Assembly (NCBI GenBank): GCA_963798275.1
Contig: CAWCTB010000030.1
Coordinates: forward strand, 62,001-126,000
Source of the DNA: CAWCTB01 sp963798275
GTDB taxonomy: Bacteria > Acidobacteriota > Terriglobia > Terriglobales > Acidobacteriaceae
DNA length: 64,000 bases
Direction: 5' to 3'
Shown one piece after another: positions 48,304-57,437 of the stretch; position 1 is the first letter of the stretch, and the number at the start of each line of letters is the position of its first letter. The translations under genes and the position numbers were made by a program. The notes under the pieces were generated by a model. The model searched no databases, was not told the DNA's origin, and saw only the letters and a program-made list of their open reading frames with translations.

Positions 48304-49141
48304 ATGCCCGAACTACAACCAGCGATCGAGCGATTCTACGCGGCCGGCGCGGCTGGGGCCAAGGACCCTGAGGCACGGCAGGTCTTCCTGCGCTTTCGCG
48401 ACGCTTTGACAGCAGGCGAAATCCGCGCAGCGGAAAAGCGCGACGGCCTCTGGCAGACGAATGCATGGGTGAAGCAAGGAATCTTGCTCGGCTTTCGCAT
48501 AGGTGAACTGGCGGAGTCGGGCGATGCACGCGTGCTTTCGTTCGTCGACAAGGAGACCTATCCCATCCGTCACTTCTCGGTTGCGGACCGGGTGCGGGTG
48601 GTTCCTGGTGGTTCATCGGTGCGCATGGGGGCCTACGTTGCGCCGACGGTGGTGTGCATGCCGCCGATGTATATCAACGTGGGAGCGTATCGTGGACGAG
48701 GGGAGCATGATCGACTCGCATGCGCTGGTCGGGTCGTGCGCACAGGTAGGCAAGCGGGCGCATATCAGCGCGGCGGCACAGATTGGTGGCGTACTGGAGC
48801 CCATCAATGCCTCGCCAGTGATCATCGAAGACGACGTGCTAGTAGGCGGCAACTGCGGCGTGTATGAAGGAACGCAGGTGGGAGCGCGGGCGGTGCTGGG
48901 AGCGGGGGTGATCCTGACGCGCTCCACGCCGCTGTTCGACATTGTTCGCGGCGAAATCTATCGAAGCAGCGAGAGCGAGCCGCTGCGCGTTCCGGAAGGA
49001 GCGGTGGTGGTGCCGGGATCGCGGGCAATCATGCGAGGCAAGGCCGTCGAGTGGGGCCTGTCACTCTACGCGCCCGTGATCGTGAAGTACCGCGACGAGC
49101 GCACCGACCGCGGTGTGGAACTCGAAGACATCCTGCGCTGA
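48304..49141 (+). CDS. dapD: Tetrahydrodipicolinate N-succinyltransferase DapD (one frameshift)
   Basis: DapD transfers succinyl from succinyl-CoA to tetrahydrodipicolinate, which assigns this organism to the succinylase branch of lysine synthesis. The N-terminal helical domain (ELQPAIERFYAAG, LWQTNAWVKQGILLGFRIG) is followed by a left-handed beta-helix (APTVVCMPPMYINVGAY, MIDSHALVGSCAQVGKRAHI, VLVGGNCGVYEGTQVG). One extra C at 48691 breaks the frame; without it the text reads INVGAYVDEGSMIDSHA. The length is 3n+1. I took ATG 48304 rather than the upstream ATG at 48238, which adds no similarity. Confidence 0.92.
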
Positions 49142-49148
49142 TTTCGTG

Positions 49149-50540
49149 ATGACTGCATCCTCAGATCAACGCGAGCGCGTGTTCCTGGTGATTGCGGCCG
49201 TGGCTGCGGCAGCCACGCTGCTGGTCTGGCAGACTTCAGGCTCGGCGACGTTGTTTCTCATTATGCGATGGGTGGTGCTGCTTCCGCTGGTGGCCTACGC
49301 ATCGTTCCGGCGAACCCTGACGGCGTGGATCTTCGTCGCCATGCTGCTGGGCGCGGAGTTGGGATATGACTTGCCCAATGCCGCAACGCACCTGCGGGTG
49401 CTGGCGCTTATCTTCCTGCGGCTCATCAAGGCGATCATCGCGCCGCTGTTGTTTGCAACCCTGGTCGTCGGCATCGCAGGACATTCCAACCTGCGGCAGG
49501 TGGGCCGCCTCGGTCTGAGGTCAATTATTTATTTCGAAATTGTCACCACGATTGCGCTGCTGCTCGGACTAGGCGCGATCAATCTCACCAGGGCCGGCGT
49601 TGGGGTTCAACTGCCCGCGGCCGTTGCACCTTCGGACGCGCCCACGGTCGGCAAACTGAGCGCGGAAGAGACCATCCTGCACGTCTTCCCAGAGAACATT
49701 GCCAAGGCAGTGGCCGACAACGCGGTGCTGCAGGTGGTGGTGTTCAGCCTGATCTTCGCCATTGCGCTGGCCATGATTGGCGAACAGAAGCGGCGGCCCA
49801 TGCTGGTGTTCTGCGAGAGCCTGGCGGAGACGATGTTCAAGTTCACCAACATCGTGATGTACATGGCGCCCATCGGCGTGGGAGCGGCGATCGCGTATAC
49901 GGTTGCCCATACCGGCATCGGCATCTTCGCCAGCCTGCTGAAGCTGGTGCTCACGATGTACGCCGCGTTGATTGTGTTTGTGCTGGGAGTCCTGCTGCCG
50001 ATCGCACTGTTCTTCGGAGTGCCGCTGCGACGCTTCCTCAAAGCTGTGGCGGAGCCGGTGACGATCGCGTTCGCAACGTCCAGTTCGGAAGCGGCTCTGC
50101 CGCGCGCCATGGAGGAGATGGAAGCGCTCGGCGTGCCGCGGCAGATCGTCGCGTTCGTGATCCCCACGGGCTACAGTTTTAATCTCGACGGCAGCTCGCT
50201 ATACCTTTCGATCGCGGCGATCTTTGTGGCGCAAGTTGCGGGCATTCACCTGACGCTGGGACAGCAGCTCGTGATTGTGCTGACGCTGATGCTGACCAGC
50301 AAGGGCGTGGCGGGGGTGTCGCGGGCAGCGCTGGTGATTCTCCTGGCCACGGCGACATCGATCGGCTTGCCTACGGAACCGGTGTTCATCCTGCTGGGCG
50401 TGGATCAACTGCTGGACATGGCCCGCACTGCGGTCAATGTGCTCGGCAATTGCCTGGCGACGGTGGTGATGGCGAAGTGGGAAGGCGAATTCGAAAGCGA
50501 GAAACCGTCTGCCGTTATCGTCGAAGCCGTACGATCTTAG
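49149..50540 (+). CDS. Dicarboxylate/amino acid:cation symporter (DAACS family)
   Basis: This intact 463-residue transporter of the GltP/DctA fold has about eight helices plus two re-entrant loops. Diagnostic text is the serine-rich hairpin IAFATSSSEAALPRAMEEM, the NMDG-like YSFNLDGSSLYLSIAAIF, and VILLATATSIGLPTEPVFILLGVD. These take up glutamate, aspartate or C4-dicarboxylates with Na+ or H+. ATG 49149 lies eight bases after the dapD stop, so it is probably the last gene of the operon. Supplying aspartate-family substrates to the pathway would make sense, but this is inferred. Confidence 0.88.
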   Translation: MTASSDQRERVFLVIAAVAAAATLLVWQTSGSATLFLIMRWVVLLPLVAYASFRRTLTAWIFVAMLLGAELGYDLPNAATHLRVLALIFLRLIKAIIAPLLFATLVVGIAGHSNLRQVGRLGLRSIIYFEIVTTIALLLGLGAINLTRAGVGVQLPAAVAPSDAPTVGKLSAEETILHVFPENIAKAVADNAVLQVVVFSLIFAIALAMIGEQKRRPMLVFCESLAETMFKFTNIVMYMAPIGVGAAIAYTVAHTGIGIFASLLKLVLTMYAALIVFVLGVLLPIALFFGVPLRRFLKAVAEPVTIAFATSSSEAALPRAMEEMEALGVPRQIVAFVIPTGYSFNLDGSSLYLSIAAIFVAQVAGIHLTLGQQLVIVLTLMLTSKGVAGVSRAALVILLATATSIGLPTEPVFILLGVDQLLDMARTAVNVLGNCLATVVMAKWEGEFESEKPSAVIVEAVRS

Positions 50541-50569
50541 GATCAACGACCTCTCGCCGGGAGCGGTTG

Positions 50570-51262
50570 TCAGCTTGAGATGCTGGATTCGGGCAGGCGG
50601 ATCATCCGCTGCTGTTGTCGCTCTTTCAGCACCTGGAGATGACGCTGCCGGAAATGCGCCAGGGCACGCTCTCCCCACACGCGTACGAAGTAGTAGTTGA
50701 GGCCGGCTCCGATGACGCCGCTAATGATCGGGATAAGCCGGGCGGTCCACTTCTCGACGATTTCGGCGCTCGCCTTGGCCGCGATGCGTTGAATCACGGC
50801 GGGCACGAACTTGGAAACGACCTGCTTCTCGACCACCTCGCGGCTGATGTCGACACCGGCAGCAGTCGCCGCCGCAACCCAGAGTTCGGCCTCTTCCTGC
50901 TCGGTGTTGTAGGGGAAGCCGTAGGTCAGGCTCAGCTTCTGAATCATCCGCATGGTGATGGCCGCGAGGATGCCAAGGTCGGGCAGCACAGTAAACATGC
51001 CTCCTAATCCGAGGCCGGCGCCCTCGGCGGCAGCCATGCGCATGCTGGCGCGGATGGTGTCTTCGGCAATGCGGTCGAGCAGGCGGGTATCGAGGCTGGC
51101 GATTCCGTCGTAGGTGAGCGCTGGCAGGCCGTAGGCCATGCGCAGATGTTCCATGTGCTTGTCGGGATCGACCTTGATGGTGTTGTAGGCCCTGGTGAAA
51201 CCGCGGCGGATGGCGGCTTCGAGACCGCGCCGTAGCAAGGATTTCTTATCGCTGTTTGCCAT
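50570..51262 (-). CDS. EcsC-family protein
   Basis: This 230-residue protein begins MANSDKKSLLRRGLEAAIRRG. It contains GLGLGGMFTVLPDLGILAAITMRMIQKLSLTYGF and VPAVIQRIAAKASAEIVEKW (given in parts), with a glycine-rich hydrophobic segment LIPIISGVIGAGLNYYFVR. This matches the EcsC family, named from the Bacillus Ecs locus and of unclear biochemical role, likely membrane-associated. Open frame continues upstream to 51517 over the start of the RNase J gene; I used ATG 51262 because similarity begins there. It is divergent from RNase J (94-base gap) and convergent with the symporter. Confidence 0.8.
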   Translation of the reverse strand: MANSDKKSLLRRGLEAAIRRGFTRAYNTIKVDPDKHMEHLRMAYGLPALTYDGIASLDTRLLDRIAEDTIRASMRMAAAEGAGLGLGGMFTVLPDLGILAAITMRMIQKLSLTYGFPYNTEQEEAELWVAAATAAGVDISREVVEKQVVSKFVPAVIQRIAAKASAEIVEKWTARLIPIISGVIGAGLNYYFVRVWGERALAHFRQRHLQVLKERQQQRMIRLPESSISS

Positions 51263-51356
51263 GGGTCGACTTCCAGTATAGGCATTGCGGCGGGGTTGCG
51301 CGTGCAAATCACGGTGCAGACCCGCGCACATTGCTGTGCTAGCATCGAGGTTGCTG

Positions 51357-53027
51357 ATGCCCACAGGAAAACTCCAAGTTGTACCACTCGGTGGACTCGG
51401 CGAATTTGGCATGAACTGCATGGCCGTTCGCTGGGGTGACGACATTATCGTCGTCGACGCCGGACTGATGTTCCCCGAGGCCGAGTTGCTGGGTGTCGAC
51501 ATCGTCGTACCCGACATCAGCTATCTGCTGGAAAACCGCAGTCACGTGCGCGCCATCGTGCTGACCCACGGACACGAAGACCACATTGGCGCCTTGCCGT
51601 GGATTCTGGCAGATCTGAACGTGCCGGTATACGGCACCGAGTTCACGCTGGCGCTGGTGGAAGGCAAGCTGGAAGAGCATGGCTTGCTCGACGATGCGGA
51701 ACTAAACGAGATCCGCGCCGGGGAGCGCTTCAAGGTCGGGCCGTTCACCATCAATCCCATCCAAGTGACCCACAGCCTGGTGGATTGTGTGGCACTGGCC
51801 ATCCACACACCGCTGGGCGTTCTGATCCACACGGGGGACTTCAAAGTCGATCCAACGCCGACCGACAACCGGCTTTTCGACCTGCACACCTTCGCCGAGT
51901 ACGGCAAGGAAGGCGTGCTGGCACTGTTTCAGGATTCCACCAACGTCGAGCGCCGCGGCTATACGCCAAGCGAACGCGCGGTGCGGGCGCGCTTCCAGGA
52001 AATATTCGCGCGTACGGAACGCCGGCTGTTTATCACGTGCTTCTCGTCGTCGATCCACCGCATCAAGCTGGCGATCGAGATGGCAGCGGAAAACGGGCGT
52101 AAGGTGAGCATCGTGGGACGGTCGATGCTGGAGTCGACCGAGATTGCGCAGGACCTGGGCTATATTGAGGTACCCGATGGCCTGCTGATCCATCCTGCGC
52201 AGATTCGCGACTTGCCGCCGGACAAGGTTTGCGTGCTGATCAGCGGCACGCAGGGCGAACCGATGTCGGCACTGTCGCGCGCCGCCGTGGATAATCACAA
52301 GCACGCACGCATCCAGGCGGGCGACACGGTCGTGCTGTCGTCGCGCATCATTCCGGGCAATGAGAAGGCCATCTATCGCGTGGTCGATCACCTGTTCCGG
52401 CGCGATGCCCATGTCATCTACGACGACGGCTCGACGCCGCCGGTACATGTGAGCGGACACGCCAGCCAGGAAGAGCTGAAACTCATCATCAACCTGGTGA
52501 AGCCGAAGTACTTCATCCCGATTCACGGCGAGTACCGGCAGCTCAAGCTACACGCCGAGATTGCCGGCGGAATGCATGGCTCGGTCGGGCAGGTGCTGAT
52601 GATCGAGACGGGGGATGTGCTGGAGTTCGACGAACTGGGCGCGCGCAAGGCCGGCAAGGTTGCCGTGGGGCGTACCTGCATTGACTCCAACTCGATGGGC
52701 GATGTGGTGGAAGACCTGGTGATTCGCGACCGGCGCCACCTGAGCGAAGATGGCATCGTGCTGCCCATCATCGCCATCAACAAGCTGACGGGAAAGGTCG
52801 AGACCTCTCCCGAGATTGTGATGCGCGGCTTTGGCGGCAACCTGAACGAGGATGGCTTTGTGGACCAAGCGCGACAGACGGTGATGAACACGCTCGATGC
52901 TTCCAGCAATGAAGAAAAGGCGGATTATGGGGTGATCAAGGAAAAGATTCGCCAGGATCTGAAGCGGTTCATCGTGAAGCACACGTCGCGGAGGCCTTTG
53001 ATCATGCCGGTGATCCTTGAAGTCTAG
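51357..53027 (+). CDS. rnj: Ribonuclease J
   Basis: RNase J is a metallo-beta-lactamase/beta-CASP ribonuclease with 5'-3' exonuclease and endonuclease activity, used in RNA processing and decay. This intact 556-residue protein begins KLQVVPLGGLGEFGMNCM and carries the zinc motif LTHGHEDHIGALPW, HTGDFKVDPTPTDN, FQDSTNVERRGYTPSE, and the beta-CASP parts VSGHASQEELKLI and FIPIHGEYRQLKLH. A C-terminal domain (ADYGVIKEKIRQDLKRFI) completes the usual length. ATG 51357 is the family start; the longer frame from 51285 has no similarity. The symbol is generic because rnjA and rnjB cannot be told apart here. Confidence 0.95.
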   Translation: MPTGKLQVVPLGGLGEFGMNCMAVRWGDDIIVVDAGLMFPEAELLGVDIVVPDISYLLENRSHVRAIVLTHGHEDHIGALPWILADLNVPVYGTEFTLALVEGKLEEHGLLDDAELNEIRAGERFKVGPFTINPIQVTHSLVDCVALAIHTPLGVLIHTGDFKVDPTPTDNRLFDLHTFAEYGKEGVLALFQDSTNVERRGYTPSERAVRARFQEIFARTERRLFITCFSSSIHRIKLAIEMAAENGRKVSIVGRSMLESTEIAQDLGYIEVPDGLLIHPAQIRDLPPDKVCVLISGTQGEPMSALSRAAVDNHKHARIQAGDTVVLSSRIIPGNEKAIYRVVDHLFRRDAHVIYDDGSTPPVHVSGHASQEELKLIINLVKPKYFIPIHGEYRQLKLHAEIAGGMHGSVGQVLMIETGDVLEFDELGARKAGKVAVGRTCIDSNSMGDVVEDLVIRDRRHLSEDGIVLPIIAINKLTGKVETSPEIVMRGFGGNLNEDGFVDQARQTVMNTLDASSNEEKADYGVIKEKIRQDLKRFIVKHTSRRPLIMPVILEV

Positions 53028-53057
53028 TTTCTTGTTACGGTAGGTGTCCCCCAGGCT

Positions 53058-54329
53058 ATGCAGGTTGACAGCTCACCTCGTGACGATGCTCACGTGTCGG
53101 GATTCCCCACCATGGTTGCGTCGCGTCGGCAGCGAAGGCCAACCCGGGCGCGACTGCTGGCGTGGTTCCTACTAATCTGTCCCGTCCTTGTTGCACTTAT
53201 TTATCCCACTGCGCAGGACTACCTGCGCGCCGCCTCGCTTCTGGCTCGAATCGCCAACCCGCAGGCGAAGGGCTGGCTGGCGAACTACGACGTGCGCCCC
53301 GTCGATATACGCGACAGCGCTTTCGAGTTCGACGGAGAGTCCATCCCGGCGCGGGTTTACCTGCCGCGAGGAGTAGCCTCTGCGCCGGGGATCGTGGTGG
53401 CTCACGGCATGCACGAGTTGGGCATAAACGAACCCCGCCTGGTCGATTTTGCCCGTTCCTTGGCGGCGAGCGGATTCTTCGTCATGACCCCGCAGCTTCC
53501 GGATGTTGCCGATTTCCAGCTTGACGGCGACGCGACAGAGCTGATCGGCGCGGCGGCGCAGAGCTTTGCCCAGGAACTCGGAGCGTCCCGGGTGGGCGTG
53601 ATGTCAGTCAGCTTCTCGGGAGGCCTGGCGCTGCGCGCGGCCAGCGATTCCCCATACCGCGAGTCCATCGCCTGGGTGGCGGTGCTCGGAGCCGACTACG
53701 ACCTCGCCCATGTTCTGCGCTTCTATGCCACGGGGGGGGCAGTACGTCCCGATGGAAGCGTCGAACGCCTCACTCCGCATGAGTACGGCCCACTGATCGT
53801 CATGTACGACAGTCCGCGGGACTTCTTTGCTCCCGCGGATGTGGACAAGGGGCAGGCTGCGATTCGCTCGTTGCTGGAAGGCAAGGATCAGGAGTCCGAA
53901 GCGTTCACGAAGCAGATGACGCCGTCTGGCCAGGAGATCATGCAGCGCATCTACGACAAGCAGTTTGAAAGCTTCAGGCCAGCCATTCTGGCGATGCTCG
54001 ACAAGCGGCGGGAGCAACTTGACGCCGCTTCTCCCGCTGGACATCTTCGATTCCTGCGCGTGCCGGTGCTGCTGATACACGGCTCCGACGACACGGTGAT
54101 ACCGGCAACCGAACTGTTGTGGCTCGAGCAGCACATTCCCGAGGAGTATCTGCTCGATGCGCTGGTTAGCCCTGCCATCACCCATGTTGAGGTCGGCAGG
54201 AAAGTCACCCTGCGCGAGCATTTCGCGCTCGTGCGCTGGATGGCGTTGCTGCTCAGGCAGGCAAGAAATACGCCGCCGTCGAAGCTGACACAGGTGCCCG
54301 CGGGAGAATGGGTAGCGTCGCCGGCTTGA
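53058..54329 (+). CDS. Membrane-anchored alpha/beta hydrolase
   Basis: This 423-residue protein has an N-terminal anchor (LLAWFLLICPVLVALIYPTA) and then an alpha/beta-hydrolase domain. It has an oxyanion-type HGMHELGINEP, a nucleophile elbow SVSFSGGLALRAA (S-F-S-G-G in place of the usual G-x-S-x-G), a candidate acid in LLIHGSDDTVIPATE, and a late histidine in AITHVEVG. It resembles dienelactone-hydrolase-like or peptidase S9-like enzymes, but the substrate is unknown. The start could be internal, at MVASRRQRRPTRARLL. The frame is intact. It begins 31 bases after the RNase J stop. Confidence 0.78.
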   Translation: MQVDSSPRDDAHVSGFPTMVASRRQRRPTRARLLAWFLLICPVLVALIYPTAQDYLRAASLLARIANPQAKGWLANYDVRPVDIRDSAFEFDGESIPARVYLPRGVASAPGIVVAHGMHELGINEPRLVDFARSLAASGFFVMTPQLPDVADFQLDGDATELIGAAAQSFAQELGASRVGVMSVSFSGGLALRAASDSPYRESIAWVAVLGADYDLAHVLRFYATGGAVRPDGSVERLTPHEYGPLIVMYDSPRDFFAPADVDKGQAAIRSLLEGKDQESEAFTKQMTPSGQEIMQRIYDKQFESFRPAILAMLDKRREQLDAASPAGHLRFLRVPVLLIHGSDDTVIPATELLWLEQHIPEEYLLDALVSPAITHVEVGRKVTLREHFALVRWMALLLRQARNTPPSKLTQVPAGEWVASPA

Positions 54330-54446
54330 AGTCCCAGTCATGGGCAGGAAACAAATAGAAATCTAGGCTAAACTACTTCCGCTAATGCCGAGTCGATCGA
54401 CTGCCATTGGCGCCGGGTGCGTAAGAACCCCGGAGAAGGAGGAGTC

Positions 54447-55148
54447 TTGAACCTATCTTTTTCGGAACCGATGCCGTCGAGGCGACGCTTCCTGCAACTG
54501 GGTGTAAGCGGGACAGTTGCCGGCTTGCTGACCGGCGGCCTGGAATTTGTAGCTCCGACGCAGGCGCTGGCGCAGAGTACGCTCAGCCCTGACGCGGCAT
54601 TAGCCGAGCTGATGGAAGGCAACAAGCGGTTCACAAGCGGGCGCATGACCGCCCACGAACATGATCTTGCCATTCTGAAGCAAAACACGGTTGAAAAGCA
54701 GGAGCCATTCGCGGCGGTATTGTCCTGTGCGGATTCTCGTGTGCCTGTCGAACTCGTCTTCGATCAGAGTATCGGGCATTTGTTTGTCACGCGAGTAGCG
54801 GGGAACATCCTCAACCCGGAGATCATCGCCAGTCTGGAATATGGAGCCGCCGTTCTGGGGACGAAGGTGATCCTGGTTATGGGGCACGGCAATTGCGGAG
54901 CCGTAAAGGCCACCATCCAAGGCAAGGAAGTTCCCGGCCAGATCAGCGCACTTTTCCCGCACATCAAACCCGCGGTGGACCAGGCCGGGACGAATCTGGA
55001 AGCGGCGACCAAGGCGAACGCCAAGATCCAGGCTACCCTGCTGCGCGAGGCATCAACCGTCGTCGCCGGCATGGTAAAAGAAGACAAGCTGAAGGTTGTG
55101 GCTGGCTACTACGATATAGGTACCGGAAAGGTGACGCTCATCGACTAG
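54447..55148 (+). CDS. Tat-exported beta-class carbonic anhydrase
   Basis: Beta-carbonic anhydrases interconvert CO2 and bicarbonate with a zinc held by two Cys, one His and often one Asp. The motifs are VLSCADSRVPVEL (C-x-D-x-R) and MGHGNCGAVKA (H-x-x-C). The N-terminus is a twin-arginine signal, PSRRRFLQLGVSGTVAGLL, so the enzyme should act outside the cytoplasm. AAGGAGG at 54436-54442 favours the TTG at 54447; ATG 54471 at MPSRRRFL is the alternative. The protein is about 233 residues and the frame is intact. A universal stress protein gene follows after 66 bases on the same strand. Confidence 0.9.
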   Translation: MNLSFSEPMPSRRRFLQLGVSGTVAGLLTGGLEFVAPTQALAQSTLSPDAALAELMEGNKRFTSGRMTAHEHDLAILKQNTVEKQEPFAAVLSCADSRVPVELVFDQSIGHLFVTRVAGNILNPEIIASLEYGAAVLGTKVILVMGHGNCGAVKATIQGKEVPGQISALFPHIKPAVDQAGTNLEAATKANAKIQATLLREASTVVAGMVKEDKLKVVAGYYDIGTGKVTLID

Positions 55149-55214
55149 GCGGGCGGTTACGAATGAGCGACCGATGCATGCAGCAGATACGCCATTGCTG
55201 TTCGAGGAGGAGTC

Positions 55215-55649
55215 ATGAAAATCCTGATGGGAATTGACGATTTGCAGTCCTCCGGAGATGTGTTGCGGGCCGTTGTCACGCAGTTTCGGGCCGAAAATAC
55301 CGAAGTCCGTGTCTTTCACGTCTTGCAGCCGGTTGCCCCGGCTCCCCCGCAAATGGCGCCGGGCTACGCTCCGGAATTGGAAGATCAGAAAAGGCAAGCC
55401 CTTGAGTTGGTCGAGCAATTTGCGACCAAGCTGCAAAGTGCAGGCTTCAAGGCAGACTCCGCCGTCGAGGTTGGGGACGTGCGAGAGGCAATCATCGATC
55501 GCGCCGCAGAGTGGGGCGCCGACCTGATCGTGGTTGGTTCGCGGGGGCGGAGCAGCATCCGGCGTTTCTTGCTGGGTAGCGTGGCTGAATTCGTCGCTCG
55601 CCACGCCAAGTGCTCGGTGGAAATTGTTCGCACGCCAGCCAGTGATTGA
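55215..55649 (+). CDS. Universal stress protein, single UspA domain
   Basis: This 144-residue UspA-like protein begins MKILMGIDDLQSS and ends in the ATP-binding signature VVGSRGRSSIRRFLLGSVAEF (G-x2-G-x9-G-S), so it is probably of the nucleotide-binding type. The Pro-rich PVAPAPPQMAPGYAP loop lies where these proteins vary. A strong GAGGAGG precedes ATG 55215. Universal stress proteins help cells survive starvation, oxidative or redox stress. It lies just downstream of the carbonic anhydrase and may share its transcript. Confidence 0.9.
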   Translation: MKILMGIDDLQSSGDVLRAVVTQFRAENTEVRVFHVLQPVAPAPPQMAPGYAPELEDQKRQALELVEQFATKLQSAGFKADSAVEVGDVREAIIDRAAEWGADLIVVGSRGRSSIRRFLLGSVAEFVARHAKCSVEIVRTPASD

Positions 55650-55912
55650 CGGACTATGGTTGATCCAAATTGGGACTAGGCGTTCGTCAGACGGGAAACA
55701 CGTGCGAACCCCCTCGAAATCGATGGGTTGAGCGTCGATCACGCCACAGCGGGCGGCGGAACGGCCAGCATTTTCTCCAGCCTGTCTCATCTCCGAGGCT
55801 CACCGCGCTTTCTACCACCTCGCCATGCTCGTACAATGAATATCGGATAGCGCTCATTTAGTGCGATGGATTGTAGACCTGCGCAGAACGAGCCCGGAGG
55901 GGAAGAGGCAAG

Positions 55913-57142
55913 ATGGCGAGAGCGCTTGGCTTAGTGATGACAGGCGGTGGGGCGCGGGGTGCTTATCAAGCCGGGGTTCTGAAACGCATTGGCGAACTCC
56001 CTCCGATTCAAACCTTCGGCAATCCTTTTCCCATCATGGGGGGCGCCTCTGCCGGCGCGATCAATGGCGCAGGCCTGGCGATGGGCTGTGACGATTTTGC
56101 CCTGGCGACCAGAGTTCTGGCGCAGATTTGGGCCGGTCTCCGGCCCTCTGATGTCTTTCGTTGCGATTTACTAGCGCAGGCGCGTAATTCCCTGACTTGG
56201 ATACGGGACCTTTCCTTTGGGGCGCTCCTGGGCGGAGGTAACGCTCGATCGTTTTTGGATGCCACTCCCCTGCGGCATTTTCTTAACCGGCACCTCGACT
56301 GCAGCCGAATCCAGGACAACATCAGGCGCGGGCATCTTTACGCGCTAGCCATATCCGCGACCAACTTCAATTCGGGGAAGAGCTACCTCTTCATTCAAGG
56401 AAAAAAGGGGCACCCGATGTGGAATCGAAGCCGTCGGGTGACCTTGGCTACCAAAATTACGGTGGACCATGTTTGTGCGTCGGCTGCCATTCCTCTGGTC
56501 TTCCAACCTGTAATGCTAAAGACCGCGCGCGGAACAGCCTTCTTCGGTGACGGTTGCGTGCGCCTGCAACAACCTCTGAGCCCGATCATACGGCTGGGGG
56601 CAAAAAAGATTCTCGCGATCGGTGTTCGCGGGCACAATCTGGAACACCAGGAAGAAGCTTCGGACGGGAGGGACCTTTCGCTGGCACAGGTCATGGGAGT
56701 GCTTTTCAATGTCATGTTCCTCGACCACTTGGCGACCGACGTGGAACACCTGGAACGTCTCAATCAACTTCTCGAAAGCGGTCAGATCGACCAGTCGGGC
56801 ATCGAGGGATGCGAGAAGATACACCCTTTGAAACCACTCTTGATTACGCCCTCGGTTAACTTGTCACAGCTCGCATATCAGCACCAGCGGGACATGCCTT
56901 ATCTCATCCAGTATTTTATCAACGGCCTGGGACGGGATGCGGCCTCTTGTTCCGACCTCATGAGTTACTTGTTGTTCACATCCAAGTACACAAACGACCT
57001 GATTGAGATCGGGTACCACGACGCGAGCCTGCAAATTGACGAGATCGAAGACTTCCTTTTCTCCCCTGACGACGAAGACGACGAAGAGCTTCCCGCCGGC
57101 GGAAAAGGAGCGACCAAAGCGCGGGCGCGAGGAGCGAGATAG
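55913..57142 (+). CDS. Patatin-like phospholipase
   Basis: This 409-residue patatin-family lipid acyl hydrolase has the oxyanion glycine loop LVMTGGGARGAYQAG, the nucleophile serine in PIMGGASAGAING (G-x-S-x-G) and the dyad aspartate in AFFGDGCVRLQQPLSP. The C-terminal 200 residues, beyond the core, include a bundle with AYQHQRDMPYLIQYFINGLG and an acidic tail (SPDDEDDEELPAGG), as in larger bacterial patatins of unknown substrate. ATG 55913 (MARALGLVMTGG) follows GAAGAGG. There is no signal peptide, so it is probably cytoplasmic. The frame is intact. Confidence 0.9.
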   Translation: MARALGLVMTGGGARGAYQAGVLKRIGELPPIQTFGNPFPIMGGASAGAINGAGLAMGCDDFALATRVLAQIWAGLRPSDVFRCDLLAQARNSLTWIRDLSFGALLGGGNARSFLDATPLRHFLNRHLDCSRIQDNIRRGHLYALAISATNFNSGKSYLFIQGKKGHPMWNRSRRVTLATKITVDHVCASAAIPLVFQPVMLKTARGTAFFGDGCVRLQQPLSPIIRLGAKKILAIGVRGHNLEHQEEASDGRDLSLAQVMGVLFNVMFLDHLATDVEHLERLNQLLESGQIDQSGIEGCEKIHPLKPLLITPSVNLSQLAYQHQRDMPYLIQYFINGLGRDAASCSDLMSYLLFTSKYTNDLIEIGYHDASLQIDEIEDFLFSPDDEDDEELPAGGKGATKARARGAR

Positions 57143-57437
57143 GGATGGCGGGAACGCTGCTCGATTTCAAGTGGCAGCGCAGACCAGTATGCCCGGCATG
57201 GCTGCCCGTTTGGCCTGGGGGCGGAAACAGGTGCGAACTGGACCGAACGGATCGCAACCGTGATGCTTATCACTGACACGGCCCTCGCTTTGGGGTACGT
57301 TGGATGTGAAAGAGTGTGCTGGCCGGGAGGCTAGTGTGGCCACGAGCCAGCAACCAAGCCAACGGCGATGGCCGCACTCTGTTTGCGACCGACTTCTCCT
57401 GCTGTTATGACCTCGCGCCTTCACCGGGAGGTGCACG

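Noticed and set aside
57316..57437. Fragment LFATDFS resembling the start of a universal stress protein before the tandem Usp gene
   Set aside because: Only seven residues match, with nothing on either side; chance or a trace too short to support.
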